A stretch of 64,000 nucleotides of DNA from Erythrophleum ivorense (GCA_026724425.1 JAIUCV010000009.1:16689294-16753293), one strand, 5' to 3'; positions 34,061 to 46,600 are shown, counted from the stretch's first letter. A program made the numbers and translations. The notes: generated by a model from the sequence alone, not told the origin.

Positions 34061-34220
34061 TTTTTAATTTTCCTAATATAGGTTTTCTTTACTAAAAAGA
34101 TTTTTTTATGAAATTTATTCCATAGTTAAATATTCCTAAGAAACTTTGTAATTATTTCCTATCAATCAATTCATTTGGAAACTTTTATTTTTGAGATAAT
34201 ATGATTTTATAATTTTATAC
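34061..34220 (-). pseudogene. Inverted duplicate of the viral RT segment
   Basis: The reverse complement of this stretch closely matches 33436-33602 (the part around ATTATCTCAAAAATAAAAGT and ACAAAGTTTC). The pair would form a stem of about 160 bp with a loop of about 460 bp. Such inversions are typical of rearranged endogenous pararetroviruses. It separates RNase H from the coat-like region. Confidence 0.8.
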
Positions 34221-34270
34221 CTGCCTTTGTTTGTCACAATAACTATAAATAATTGAAGGGATGACTTAAA

Positions 34271-35140
34271 TATGCAAAATGTATTTGCAAATGATACATA
34301 TTTAAATATGAAAAATGTTTCTTATGTTCAATATGAACAATTTATTGATGATTTGACACAATCTTTATCTTTGGTAGTAATTAACTATAAAGATAAATGC
34401 TTAAAAGAAAAATTTGTAAATTTTATACAAGAAACATTGTAAGGAGATGCTTTGCAATTTCTTAGAAAATGAGAGATTTAACAATAGGAAAAATTCAAAA
34501 AAGTGATTTATTAAATAATTTTCAAACTTTTCAACAAATCCTTCAAAAAATTGTGAAAATTATAAAATTAAAATTTTGTTGATCTATAGATGAAATTAGT
34601 TATAATTCATATACTAATTACATTCTCACAAAGTTAAAATTAAGTAATATTAAGGAATTAGATGAGTTCTCTAAAAAGATTCAATATTAATGCCACAACT
34701 AAATGATATAAATTTAAAATGTTGATTAAATTAATATTTTCATAAACTACCACTATCATGGGATGAAATATGCAATAATTATAATGATTTCTTAAAAAAA
34801 TCTAATAGTTATAATAGTGTAGGAAATAAGATTAAATATACATGTCAAAAAAATAGTGGATCACTGCTTAATGGTAAAGAAACTAAACAAGTTAAAAATC
34901 AATTAGGAAATTAGTATTGTTCTAATATTCTCAAAAACGATAAGAACTTTTTGTTGTAGTAATTCAAGGCAAAAAAAAAAACTCAAAGATATAAGAGCAA
35001 AAAATTGGAAAACTTAGATATATTAAGAAAACAAAAAGGTATGTAAGAAAAAGGTCGCAAAATCCAAAAAAGGCTTGCAGATTTTATATTTGTAATAAGG
35101 AAAGTCATATAGTCTTAAAAAATGAAATGATGCTAAGAAA
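34271..35140 (+). pseudogene. Endogenous pararetrovirus coat-protein-like region
   Basis: A lysine-, asparagine- and isoleucine-rich frame, broken by stops, runs towards a basic stretch (about 34960-35070) and a zinc-knuckle-like motif at 35076-35108, CRFYICNKESH. Caulimoviridae coat proteins end in a basic region and a C-x2-C-x4-H-x4-C knuckle that binds nucleic acid. Here the first Cys of the knuckle is replaced by Phe and the last is absent, so the motif is decayed. The place between two RT copies and the AT-rich codon use support the call. The assignment rests mainly on the knuckle and context. Confidence 0.55.
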
Positions 35141-35416
35141 ATGATCAAAACATTGGATATAAATAAATTAAAATTTTGTTTTGGTGAAGATATTTCTAAT
35201 AAGAAATCAATCTTATATAAAGTCACTAGTATTAGTGAAAGTGATTCAAATTTATTATCTAATAATAATGAATATGAATTTATTTTTATGATGAATATCC
35301 AAGAATTCAAACCTAAATCTAAAGAAGAAACTTCAGTTATAACTAAATTAGGGGAAACTATAAAAGAAGATATGACTATAGAAGATAGTCAATTAGATCA
35401 TACCAGAACATCTTAA
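35141..35416 (+). pseudogene. Pararetrovirus frame after the coat-like region
   Basis: A 91-codon open frame rich in Ser, Glu, Asp, Asn and Lys, starting just after the knuckle region in a different frame. Acidic Ser-rich stretches flank coat domains in several caulimovirids, which fits. No catalytic motif is visible. It is probably a surviving piece of the same viral polyprotein. Confidence 0.45.
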
Positions 35417-36398
35417 AAAAGAAGAGGTACACAAGATTTCAAAAATGAAATTTTAGAGTGCTAGGTATGTTAAACAGTTTAGTGGAAACACCACAGTGAA
35501 AAATTATAGATGGAATAGAAATTTTAATCTTTGACAAAAATAAAGTAAAATGACTAAGAAAAAAAATTCTTAGCTTAGATATATAAATGTAAGAGTTATT
35601 TTAGTTGAAATAATAGCTTTATTCTTACCAAGGAGTAGATACTCCAATTTTAGCAATTATGATGGATAAAAGATGAGTGAACAATCTAATTCAATCTATT
35701 ATAAGTGTAATCCAATCCAACCTTGTAACTAGAATAGTTTGATTTAAAGTAAAGTCAAATCATTTCATTTTGATTACTAATCCCAATATATAAAACACTA
35801 TAACATGAAAAATTCAAACAAAAAATATTACTAAGAAAGAAGATATTCATAGTTTGGCTATATAATGAAAAGTAATCTATGAATTAACTAATGTAGTTAA
35901 AACACCTCTCAAAAAAGATAGATGATAAGATAATTGAAATCTTCAAACTACAAAGATTTGAAATTGATATTCAACTAAGGTTAATGAATATTAGAGACTT
36001 AGAAATAGCATCAAGATAGCTATTAGAGGATGTTACTAAAAAAAAAGAACATAAACTAATAGAGATGATTACATCATGATCAAATTTATGCGTAAAAAAC
36101 AAAAGGACCATGGTAGAAAACTCTTTACCTAGATTTACACTAGTCAATACTTCTAATTAAGAAGGAAGTAATAGCAAATGTGAAAACTCTTAAATACTTA
36201 TATTTCTTGATAGAAACCTTTCTAATGGAATCTCAACTTAATTTAGGAGAAAAGGCAATGTCAATGTGCTAGTAATATCAAAATTAAAATTGAGAAATGA
36301 AGAAATACTATTTTCTCATAATCATAATGAAAAATATTATACTTATGTTTTAAGATAATTTAAATTTAACCAAAAGATCAAAACCCTTGATTGCTTCT
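35417..36398 (+). pseudogene. Pararetrovirus remnant, possible movement-protein region
   Basis: Broken frames with many stops continue the viral DNA. A stretch near 35630-35800 (containing PILAIMMDKR and SIISVIQSNL) resembles the conserved part of Caulimoviridae movement proteins, which carry the virus between cells. The last 20 bases or so (CCCTTGATTGCTTCT) match the start of RT copy 1 at about 33143 and join to RT copy 2 beyond LTR B. The movement-protein reading is tentative. Confidence 0.4.
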
Positions 36399-37972
36399 TG
36401 TAACATTCGGTTCTTCCGTAAACGTGAGAAACGTGATGTTCGATTTCTTTGTAAACATAAAAAATGGGTCAGATACAAAAGGAAGTCCCTAAAATAGAAA
36501 GAATTGGGGCCAAATAAAATTATAATAAAATTTTAAATAATAAAAAATGAGGATTTGAGCTTTGAGTTGCCCAGAAATCAGGGTCGGAGTGATTCAAAAA
36601 ATTTATCGAAATACCAGTGGCATTTTCATAAATATAGGCACTTTTTGAAAAACTCACATGAGGACTTTTTGAAAAACTCTTGAGACATATGTGAATATGA
36701 TATTATATGATGTATACATGTATGGATATGATGTATGAACGTTAGAAATGAATTTGGATTTGTAATACCAAATTATGCAAATTGGAAGTTTGATGGAAAT
36801 GTGCATAAGTATATGTTGAAGGGCCAAAATGAGATGCATGAGGTTTGGGACCATTTGGGCAGTTCACACAAGTCTTAAATGTACTTTTAGACTTGCCCAA
36901 AAGGTGCCACAATTAAGGGAAAGCCATTTGGTAAATTTGGTACCCCATATGGAGTCAAATTTGACCATAATGGAACCTTATATCACTTTTTAGCCAAATG
37001 AGTTAGTATTGATCTGAAATTTGGCATGCAATTAGGTCTCCTTAAGAGATTTTTGGAAAGCTAAAGATCATAATTTTTAGAGATTTACAAAATATTTGAT
37101 GATTTTTCAAAGTTGGCAATTTTCATGGTTTCTGGTTGTTGCACTATTCATTTGGTCCAAAATTATTTTCTATCACACAAGGCTCAAATGATGTCTAATT
37201 GCCACAAAATTTTATACATAGAAACTATACATTCACAGTGACTCATAAAAACTAGAAGAACCTCATTTGGAGGTCTAGAGAGGGAGATATGAATTTTTGA
37301 AGTTTCTATCCAGTATCAGTAATCTTACCTGACCAGAAGTACTGTTCTATTGAATTCTAAGGTTTGGGCTTGATGAACTGATCTGGAAATATTTTTTCTT
37401 TCTATTTGACATCCATAAATTTCCATATTGGTATCATTTGAATGGATTGGATTTTTGTGGAATTAATTGAACATTTTTGAAGTTCATATTAGTAAACTGT
37501 AATAGCATCAAGACCTAGTTCGACCTCTAGACTATTTCGCATGTCAAAAGCTCTGTGTGTGGGATGTTATGACTTTTACATATTTTTAACATAAAGTAGA
37601 CATCCCAATATTTCCAGAATAATAAAGATTGCATGGTTTTGATTTTTCTAAATTTAGTTATGATTTTTCAAAGTTTGCCTAGAAAGGAGGCCAATTCTTG
37701 CCGAGAATGAAACCTCCTTTTCCACCTTCCAATTTGGTTTCCATGAGTTGTAGGCATATTTTTGTGATACAAATGAGTTGTAATGATGTAATTAAATATG
37801 AAAATGTATAGCATGAGCTCACACGGTCCACGTGACACTGAATGAAATTTTTAGTTATGACGCGACGCAAGAAAGTGTGTTATTTTCAATGAAATTTCTC
37901 ACTTCCTTCTTACTATATATCACATGAGCATGTAAATGATGATGGATGTGAGCTAGAAATTATGGTGTTACA
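36399..37972 (+). mobile_element. Solo LTR B, family 1, internally deleted, in the pararetrovirus
   Basis: It starts TGTAACATTCGG and ends TGGTGTTACA but is only 1,574 bp. The first 270 bp or so and the last 1.3 kb align with LTR A; about 2.1 kb between them is missing. The flanks are CTTCT (36394-36398) and CTGCT (37973-37977), a 5-bp TSD with one mismatch. Viral RT copy 2 resumes right after it. A 16-bp direct repeat (ACTTTTTGAAAAACTC at 36640 and 36664) sits at the deletion point. The 30-bp array has been lost. Confidence 0.9.
36960..37700 (+). repeat. Four degenerate ~180-bp repeats in the 3' part of LTR B
   Basis: Units begin near 36960, 37140, 37345 and 37510. Most contain a variant of TCCA.AAT.GTATCATTTG or CTCATTTGGAGG, then ATTTTTCTA.AATTAGTTATGA or an equivalent, then TTTTTxAAGTT and often CAGTA.CAGTA. 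The same series is seen in LTRs A (10910-11630), I (27830-28340), C (46320-47040), D/E and M. Confidence 0.55.
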
Positions 37973-37977
37973 CTGCT

Positions 37978-38885
37978 AACATTCCGTATGGACATTACCA
38001 ATGAACTATTAAATCCTTTGGCTTAAATGCAGATATGCATATATTTTAGTAGTGGACAGATGGAATCTTTAAATGTTTTGAAGATTTTTATGTAGTATAT
38101 TTAGATGATATTTTGATTTTCTCCAATATAGAAGAAGATCATAAAAAATACCAAAAAAATGTTTTATGATAAATTTGTAGAAATAGATATCATACTCAAT
38201 TCAAAAAGGATTGAAGTAGAAAAAGATGAGGTCAAATATTCAGATTCAAGACTAACAAAATAAAATTATAAGATCATATTATCTCAAAAATAAAAATTTT
38301 TCTGGATGAATTAATTGATAAGAAACAATTACAAATTTTTTAAAGAATACTTAATTATGGAAGAAATTTTATAAAAAAAAATCTTTCTAGGAAAGAAAAA
38401 CCTTTATTAGAAAAATTAAAAAGAATAAATTATTCGATTGGAAAAATGAAGGCATATAGATAATGGAAAAGATCAAAGTGAAATTAATAATTTACCAATA
38501 GTTTCTTTTCATAGAACAAGATATAAATTAATTTTGAAAATTGATACCTATAATGACTATTAGGGTGCAGTATCAAAAGCTAAAGTTAATAATGAAGAAT
38601 TGGTTTGTGCATATAATTTAGGAAAATTCAAACAAAGTGAAATGAATTACATAATTTATAAAAAGGAGTTATTGGCCATAAAAATGGAATAAAATGTTTT
38701 CATATTTACTTAGCTTTCAAAGAATTTATTATTCAAACTAATAATCAGTCAATTAGATGTTTTCTTAAAAATAAAAGAAAAGAGAAAAATCCAAAAAGGA
38801 TTAGATGGTATAATTTTATCTGCCAAAATATGTTTAATGTTAAATATATTAAAGGAACTAATAATTTTTTGTGGATTATCTTAGT
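37978..38885 (+). pseudogene. Endogenous pararetrovirus RT-RNase H, copy 2, broken
   Basis: Second copy of the segment at 33150-34060. It keeps the intact catalytic box VYLDDILIFS at about 38093-38122, while copy 1 has YLYD. The RNase H start (KIDTYN, about 38540) and the QTFLKN-type and RIRWY-type regions (about 38750-38815) follow, with stops and frameshifts (for example near 38150-38170, 38265 and 38560). The two copies show that more than one viral unit or a rearranged concatemer integrated here. The left end is cut by LTR B. Confidence 0.8.
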
Positions 38886-39691
38886 AGATATCGAAACAAT
38901 GGATAAAGGGAAAGAAAAAAAAGACTCAAATAAAGGGATGGATTATAGTTAAGAAAAATCCTAAGAAGGGAGAATCATCCCAACTTTATCACCAAAACTT
39001 TCAAATACTAAGTATAAATCCTACACTGGTACCATGATGGCTTTTCACTCTACTATCCTATCCATACTTACCATGTTCTATCTAAGAATTTTGGAACCCA
39101 TATACTTAAGCTTGGAATCCCAAAATGCTCAAAATTTTAAAGAAGCATAGCAACAAGCAAGAATGTTAGAACTACCTTCTCAAATTTCTAATGATAAAAA
39201 AATCATAGAGTTTTACAATCTTTGTTTACCTTATCAACTTTATAAGCATATCAATGAAATTTGAAAATCCCATATTGAAAGAAAAGAAAGCTTAGTTTAG
39301 GAAAAATTTGATAAATCTTACTTCAAAGCTTTTTGAAAAATATGAGAAAGAAAAACAACTAAAAGAATTAATTTTGAAAAATGATTATGATTATACAAAT
39401 TTTGATCATTTGAATCCGCTGTAGATTTAATCAATTTATTAGATGAGCATGAAAACCCTGTTTTTGAAAAAATTAAAAGGAATTATGTTTTCAAACAAGC
39501 AAAAATGATTTTACCCTCAGAGATATGTGTTTTAAAAATGAAACATATGAAGTTTGATCAATTTGACGGATTAAGTGAAAGATTCAAATAGAATAGTTCA
39601 CAAATTATTCTTACAAATTATGATTTGCTAAAACTACATATTTTTATTAACCATGATAGCTGGGATATTTCAGATATTGAATGGGATATAG
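38886..39691 (+). pseudogene. Pararetrovirus frame downstream of RNase H, part 1
   Basis: Long but stop-interrupted frames follow RNase H directly. The product would be Lys-, Asn- and Phe-rich with no motif I can name with confidence. In cavemovirus- and solendovirus-type genomes the frame after RT-RNase H encodes a translation transactivator/inclusion-body protein, so this is a candidate by position only. Family 1 LTR J splits it at 39691. The frame resumes at 43104. Confidence 0.5.
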
Positions 39692-42600
39692 TGTAATACC
39701 TTGACCTCTTAGTTCTTGAGCAATGGATACATAGGCTATCGCAAGGCATAACTAGTATATTGATGCACATTTGCAAGAAAAGCTATACTTTTACACTAGG
39801 AAAATTTGCACAATTAAGAAGCCATATATATGATTCTTAGCTTTAGGACTTATGGGAACTCATCAATATCATTTTTCATCCAAAAAATATCCAAACATAT
39901 CATAAACATCACAATTCATCTCATATACCACGGATTTGGAACCATGCACCAGAAAAATAGGAAGTTGCTCTCAAGTTTGCTATTATAACTTTCAGGTGTA
40001 CACTTTAAAAATTCATAACTAATTTTATAAAAATTAAAATTAAACAGACATCCTATTTTGGAAAGCTATATATGTCTACTAATTAATAAAAATAAATCTA
40101 TATCTAGAAAATGGTGCTTATCCCACGAAAATTGATGAAACAGTATCAAAGATTGAACTACATTCTAGTATTATTATGTAACTTTAAAAATTTGGTTATC
40201 CTTCTACAAACCTCCAATTGGGGTGCTATCAAGTGCTATAGAAATTTTATTATGTCTAGTTTATTACTCTAAAATTTCATGAGTATTGGATATCATTTGG
40301 CCCTTGGGTGATATAGAAGAATATACTAACCGTATGAATAGAGTGTTACCATTTTTGCAAAATTTTTTCAATTTTGAAAAATCATAATAAATTCTCTAGA
40401 ACTCCAAATTGAGTGACATTTAGGTCTGTGAAAAGATCTAGATGAGGCCTATATTCATGCCAAATTTCATGGGAAAATTCGTCCATTTAGTTAGTTTGTG
40501 GTTTAGTTCAAGCTTTGGTCATTTTGAGAACCATAAATGGGTTAATTTGGCACCAAATGGTCCTAAACTCATTCCATAATGATTTGGGCATATCCAAAAG
40601 CATAAACACAACCTATATAAGCTTTCCAAGTGGTTCAAATCACCATGCATCTCAAAATCACTTTCTAACATGCATAGACATACAAGGACTCAAAGACACA
40701 TCTAGGCTTCTGGATGTTAAAAACATACATACTAGTGCATATGACTCCAAAATCCTTTCATTCATTATAAATACATGTTGTTACATATGTTCAAGGGTCT
40801 ATATTATATATACATCATATGATTACACATCTTGACATCAATATGTTATTAAAATAGCTAAATAACTACTCCTTTGTCAAAGTCTTGGTATTCAAGGTTA
40901 TTGGCCTCCATTTCTTGGACCACTTGACTCATCTAGACATGGTTAGATATTTATGGGGGAAAAGTGAGATTTCAAGAATCCCAATAGCTCTTTACCCTTT
41001 CAAATATATATAATGGATACATTAACATATCAAAGAATGCATGTATGGAATTTAGGCTACTAGTGAATATACATAAGGTATTTTCCATGTTAAAGAGGCT
41101 CATACATATCATACATAAGCTCTCAAGGGTATTAGTCTGGCCTCACCCATTTTTCTTGGGACTTTTGGATTTGTCTCATCTATTTTTAAAGGACTTTTGA
41201 CCTAGTCTCACTCTTCTTGAGACTTTTGGCTTTTCTCACCTAATTCTAGGGACTTTTAGCTTATCCTCACCCATGCTAAGGAACTTTTGGCATCACCATA
41301 CCTATTCAAGCCAAAATACATTCATAAACTCATTTCAAAATGCATAATGGTACCATAGCAAATAAGAAATAGCTAAAAATATATCTCATAGTTCAAACAT
41401 ACACATAAGCACTCAAAGGCAAGAACACATTCAAGTAATGCATGAGAGAAATGTTAGAGAACTACCTTGAAGCAGGAACATCACACTTTTCTCTCAAACT
41501 TTTCTTCCCCTTTTCGGTCAAGCTCATGCAACTAGGTGGCACTTGATTCTCTTGGCCTAGATACATCAAATGAGACATGATTCAATCACTAGAACAAGAT
41601 CTAGCTTTATACAAACTCTATGGAGGGCTACTTTCTCATATGATCACATAATGGCTCCATACAAGACACAATGAAGCAACTATTGGAATTCATTATCTTG
41701 GCTCCATTTTCTCCTTCAATCTAAGTCTCTTGATTCCATTTAGACTCCTTGGACCCATTACAATTTCATTTCAAGGAGCCTAGCTATAAGTTATTTTTGT
41801 ATGTCTCATTATGGAGCCTACACCTCCATCTCACAACCCATGCTTTCTACATTTATTTCAAAGCTTTCTTTGATATCCTTCCATCATATTTAGTCCCTTT
41901 CTAGTCTTAGAACAATTTAAAATACTCCCTAGGTGCATGGAGTTGCTTAGGTCAAGACACACTCCACCAATGGCACCCATGGAGTTTTGTAATTTTTCTT
42001 GAAGGGAATAGCTCATGTAAAGCTTCCTAGAGGTCTAAGGGACTCATACCATATCTTACATAAACTAGAACATCTTTAGGAAAAATTAGTTTTCATCATT
42101 TGTTTCAAAATCTCAAGTTGTGCCAACTTGAATTTCTTGCTTCTCTTTTTTATTCCACTTGTATCTTCAATGGGCTCAAGGTTGGCTGAGCAAGGCATGG
42201 GGAGAACCAACAAGAAAGTGCAAGAAAATGCCATGATGCTTACCTTATTTCAAAGCTTTTCAAGGGAGCTTCCTTATGCTACCAAAAACTCTCTCAAATC
42301 CTCCCTTCTTTCCACTGATTTACTCACCAAATAAGACCAATCAAAGTGTTAAAACCATAGAAAAAGAGAGGAGAAGGAGAAGAAGAAGTTTAATAAAGGA
42401 AGAGACATGAAAATCTAAGGATTTCTTACACTTTACAAGCTTCTTCTTCCTCCGTTAGCTCTCCCTCTTGTGCACCAGTCTCAACCTTCTTTGATTCTAT
42501 TTTCAGCCAACCAAAAGCTGGTCAAGAGATGTGGAAGAGATGGAACATGTTTTATGGATCTTAAAGTCACTTTAATAACTTTTCTATTTTGTATTTTAGT

Positions 42601-43098
42601 CCCTTTTCTTGGTTATTTTCATTTAGGCTCAATTCAACTCCTTTTTGAAATCCATTTTTTTATCATAATATTTAGGTCCTCTAACTTATAAATTGCTTTT
42701 GATTTCATCCAAATTGGGTTTGAAACTATTCTGAACTGTTCGACTAAAATTTCGGTTAACCTTTTGTCGAAATCACTCACTAGAGGGGTTGTAATTGTTC
42801 TATGGGTTCCCATGATTTTTAGGGTCTCTGAGAATTTTGAAAAGCTCAAATTTTCTATTTAAAAATTTCCCGTGCGAGTTTTTCAAAATTTTCAAAAATT
42901 ATAAAAATGCCCTAACTTGTTTTTGCAAATTTTCTTAGTGCTTTTGGCTCTAATTTTCGGGCAACTCAGGCATCAACTCCTCATATTTAAGGGTCTAGAT
43001 TATAACTCAAATTTTATTTAGCCACTATCCCCTTGCTTTAAGGGACTTCCTTTGAAAATCACACATTTTTTCCCTTTTGTGACAAACCAAGTATTAAA
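39692..43098 (-). mobile_element. Solo LTR J, family 1b, in the pararetrovirus
   Basis: On the plus strand the left end is TGTAATACC; the right end is AGTATTAAA, a decayed terminus. A perfect TSD, TATAG, lies at 39687-39691 and 43099-43103, and the viral frame continues across the gap when J is removed, which fixes the boundaries. Length 3,407 bp. It holds the 30-bp array (41137-41310), donor-like TACCTT sites on the plus strand (for example about 41463 and 42241) and the conserved 5' block (42640-42850). It has the same orientation as H and L. Confidence 0.85.
41137..41310 (-). repeat. 30-bp tandem array in LTR J
   Basis: Units show on the plus strand as GGACTTTTGG, GACTTTTGACC, GACTTTTGGC and GGACTTTTAGC separated by about 30 bp, each followed by a CTCACC-like word. 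Confidence 0.75.
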
Positions 43099-43103
43099 TA
43101 TAG

Positions 43104-43664
43104 TTGGAAAAATTACATTCCAAACTCAAGCCTAAGAACAACTCAAAAATTTTTCATGTTTTATAAAAACAATGATCTACTCTATCATAAAAAATGATAT
43201 ATTCATGAAATATTATACTTTTTATATTACTAGTAATATTGGTGAAGGTTAGAGAACAATTTTATCAACTTTATCAAATTTGGGAATTGGAGGAAGCCAA
43301 AAAATGGACTTTCAATTTCACAAACAACATGAAAATGTTAATTTTATTCTAAATAAATTTACTTTTGATGAATTTACAAGTCAAAATCTCTTGTGTTTAA
43401 GCAAAGAAGCCAAGTTAATATAATGAGGCACATATTTCATATTAACAAATGGAAAAAGAATATTTTCCACATATCTCCCATGTGATTATCAAACCATACC
43501 AGAACAACAAGATGAGGTCAATACACTTATCCATGATTTGATACATCACCAAAATCTAGAATTACCAACAAAAGGAATTATTGATGTAAAAATCATTGAT
43601 ATGAGTGAAGAACTTGCAATTGTCATGGTGGGATACCATCAACTTGATAGCCCAACAAGTCTTG
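43104..43664 (+). pseudogene. Pararetrovirus frame downstream of RNase H, part 2
   Basis: This continues the viral frame of 38886-39691 after LTR J. It has stops near 43140, 43245 and 43420 but is otherwise open to LTR C at 43665, and about 10 codons more lie beyond C at 47315. The protein is not recognised. A segment with NGKRIF and LPCDYQ lies near 43450-43500. The frame ends just before the promoter region, as expected for the last large viral gene. Confidence 0.5.
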
Positions 43665-46600
43665 TGTAACGGGTGATTTTTTGTAAAACATCGAAATAAA
43701 TCAGTTTTCAAAACAAGTTCTTTGAGATAAGTTATTTAAAGCCAAAAAAAATTAGAATAAAATTTTAAATAATAAAAAATGAGGATTTGAGCCCTGAGTT
43801 GCCCAAAAACCCGAGCAACGATGATTCAAAAAATTTGTCGAAGGGCAGTGGCATTTTCGTAATAAGTAAAATTTTGGAAAACCAAATAGGAGGACCTTTT
43901 AAATGAAAGTTTTGAGTTCTTCAGGATTCTCAGAGGCCCCAAAAACTATGGGAAGCTCCGAGACAGTTAAAACCCCTCCGGTGCATATTTTTCAATGTCG
44001 GTTGGCCCGAACTTTGACAGATTTGTTCGGAAAGGTTTTAGCTCTAATTTGAGTGATTCCAAATGTATTTAATTAAATTGGAAACCTAAATTTCATAATA
44101 GAAAATATAATTCTCAAAAAGGAGCTAAAACAAATTAAAAACGAAAATGCCATGACGAAGGGGATAAAATGGAAATTTTTGGAAAGATTACTTCTTGAAA
44201 CTTCTTTAAATGGGATGCCTCTTTCTTCTCTCCATTTAGCTGACTTGTTTCTGCCTAAAAATAGAAGGGAAGACCAGAAAATTTAGGCACACAAGAGAGG
44301 AAGAAGAGAAGGGAGAAAAGCCAACTTAAGGTATGAAAACTTGAATTTTTCAAGTACTTTCCTTTATTAAACTTCTCCTCCTCTTCCCTCTCTTCCTTCC
44401 TATGGTTTTCTTGAAATATTTGGTGCTGTTTTGGGGGCAGAACAGAGAGGAAAAATTCGTGTTTGAGGTGAGGTAGCCAAGGAAAGGGAGAAGCAACCAA
44501 GAGAAAGTAAAAAAATAAGGTAAAACTTCCATCCTTTGGTAACTTCTTCCTCCCCCTCTCCCTTGTATATTTCATCCAATATGAGACCATTCTCTAGGGG
44601 CTATTTTTTGTCCAAACCAAGGAGGGATTAGAGGTTTTAGAGTGCAAGGATTAGGAATGTATCTATGGAATCAAGTGAGGAGCATTAGAAAATAAGATAG
44701 GATCATGAGGGATCCAAATGCTCTCTTGAAAATCTGATCTAATGTGATTGTCCCTAGGCCTAAATGAATGTTTAAATGAGCTTATAAGAACCCTAAGAAG
44801 TCCCCCATATGCTTTTTCCTCCATGAAAACAAAGTAAAGCACAAGAAGGCCAAAATGCTACCTAGTCTCGGCCTAAATGAGTTAGGGTGCCTAGGGAGAG
44901 TTTTAAATTTTTTCAACCTTAATTTTGAGTCATATATGATGAATGAAAGTGAGGAGAAATCTTAGAAAAAATTTAGGAGGGCTAGAGAATGAATTGGTAT
45001 CATAGCTTCCATAATGTGACCTAAGGAAGCAACATACATTAGGCTCTTGGTTTTAATTGGGTGGTGACTCCAAGAGGCTTGAAAGGAGTCAAGAATCATA
45101 TATGAATAGAGAGAATGGAGCCTAGAAGTTATTTGAGAGGTGTTGCTTCATTAGGTGCATTTTGAAACCATAAAGAGGTCATTAGCCTAAGTTAGAGTTT
45201 AAGGAAGAGGTATGGCTTTAGAAATGATTTCATAAACCCAATTGGCTTCTATAAATTGTGTTTAGGCCAAGAGAAACCAATCCCACATCCTTCTGTGTGT
45301 GGAGCCAAAAAAGGGGGGACAAATCCAAGGAGGAAAGTGTGTGATTTCACCAAAGGTAGCTCTCTCTCTTTTCTCCCATGCATGAATGAATGTTTACATT
45401 GTCTTTGAATATGTGTATGTGTATTTTAAGCTATGAATTATATTTTGATATGATGCCTATGTTCTATGGAACCATAGTATTGCAATATGTATTCAAATGA
45501 TGCCTATAAATGTTGTATTGGTTTGCTTGAATGTGGAAAAGCCAAGAACCTTCTATCTTCGATGAGGATGAGCTAAGAGCCCTTAGAAGTGGTTGAGACT
45601 AAGATAAAGTCTCCTAAGAGTAAGGCTTAGCTCAAGGCCTTTGAGAAAAAGGCTGAGGCAAATCCAAGAACCTTGAAGAAAGTGAGTGAGGCTAATTTAA
45701 TCATTTGGCAAACCTAAGTATGTTATGTGTGCTTTGTGTAAATGCCAAGAATGTATTTGCACCATTTTCAATGTTGGTATGCCATGCATGCATCCTTAAG
45801 ACTTTTGTTACATTCTTTATGCATGATTGAATGGGAGATGAGCTATTAGGATTCTTTGAATCTCACTTCCTCCTCTCCAACATCTTAATATGCTAAGTGG
45901 AGCCAATGAACAAGGAAATAGAAGTCACCAAGGTGGAAGATAAAACTTTGGCTCTAAAGAGCTTGCTTTTGCTTATGTTGTAATAAAAAAAGTGGCAAAT
46001 GATGTAAACTTCTGATAGAATGGATGTACAATGAATGGAACATGTGTAAATATCCCAATAAATGATATATGTATGACAATTAATGATAAATGAGTAGTGA
46101 TGCAATTTTTGGGTATTGAATGGTTATTTCCCACATGTATCTCTTTAGATATGGCTTGGGGATGGAGGATGAGATTTTGTGTTTTTCATTTCTACCCCTT
46201 TAAGACAAGTTTAGGGAGTCTTTTTGGGCCATTCCCATGTGTCCAAGTAGCCACAAGAACCTTATGAGCCATTTTGCACACTTTTGCACCATTAAAATGA
46301 CCAAAATGGCACCCTATCCAACATTCTGACCAAATGAAGGAATTTCTCCATGAAAATTTGCATACATGTAGAGCTTATTGAGATCTCTTTGGGAAGCTAA
46401 AGTGCAGAAAAATGAAGCTCTATAGAATTAGTTATGAATTTTCAAAGTTGGGATTTTCAATTGGTTTTGGTATGTGTACTGTTCACATTATTAGATTTGT
46501 GTTTTGTGTCATCTGATGGGAAAATGGTGTCCAATGCTTGTGAAATTTTACAAGTATAAACTAGAGGCCATAATATTTCTATGACCTCTAAGATCACCTC

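Noticed and set aside
44255..44590. A 111-codon minus-strand frame in LTR C, similar to frames in the other family 1 copies (for example 8873-9235 minus, 14879-15106 plus)
   Set aside because: It lies in the pyrimidine-rich complement of the exon-like zone; codon content reflects low-complexity Phe/Ser/Leu and the frame is not conserved among copies.
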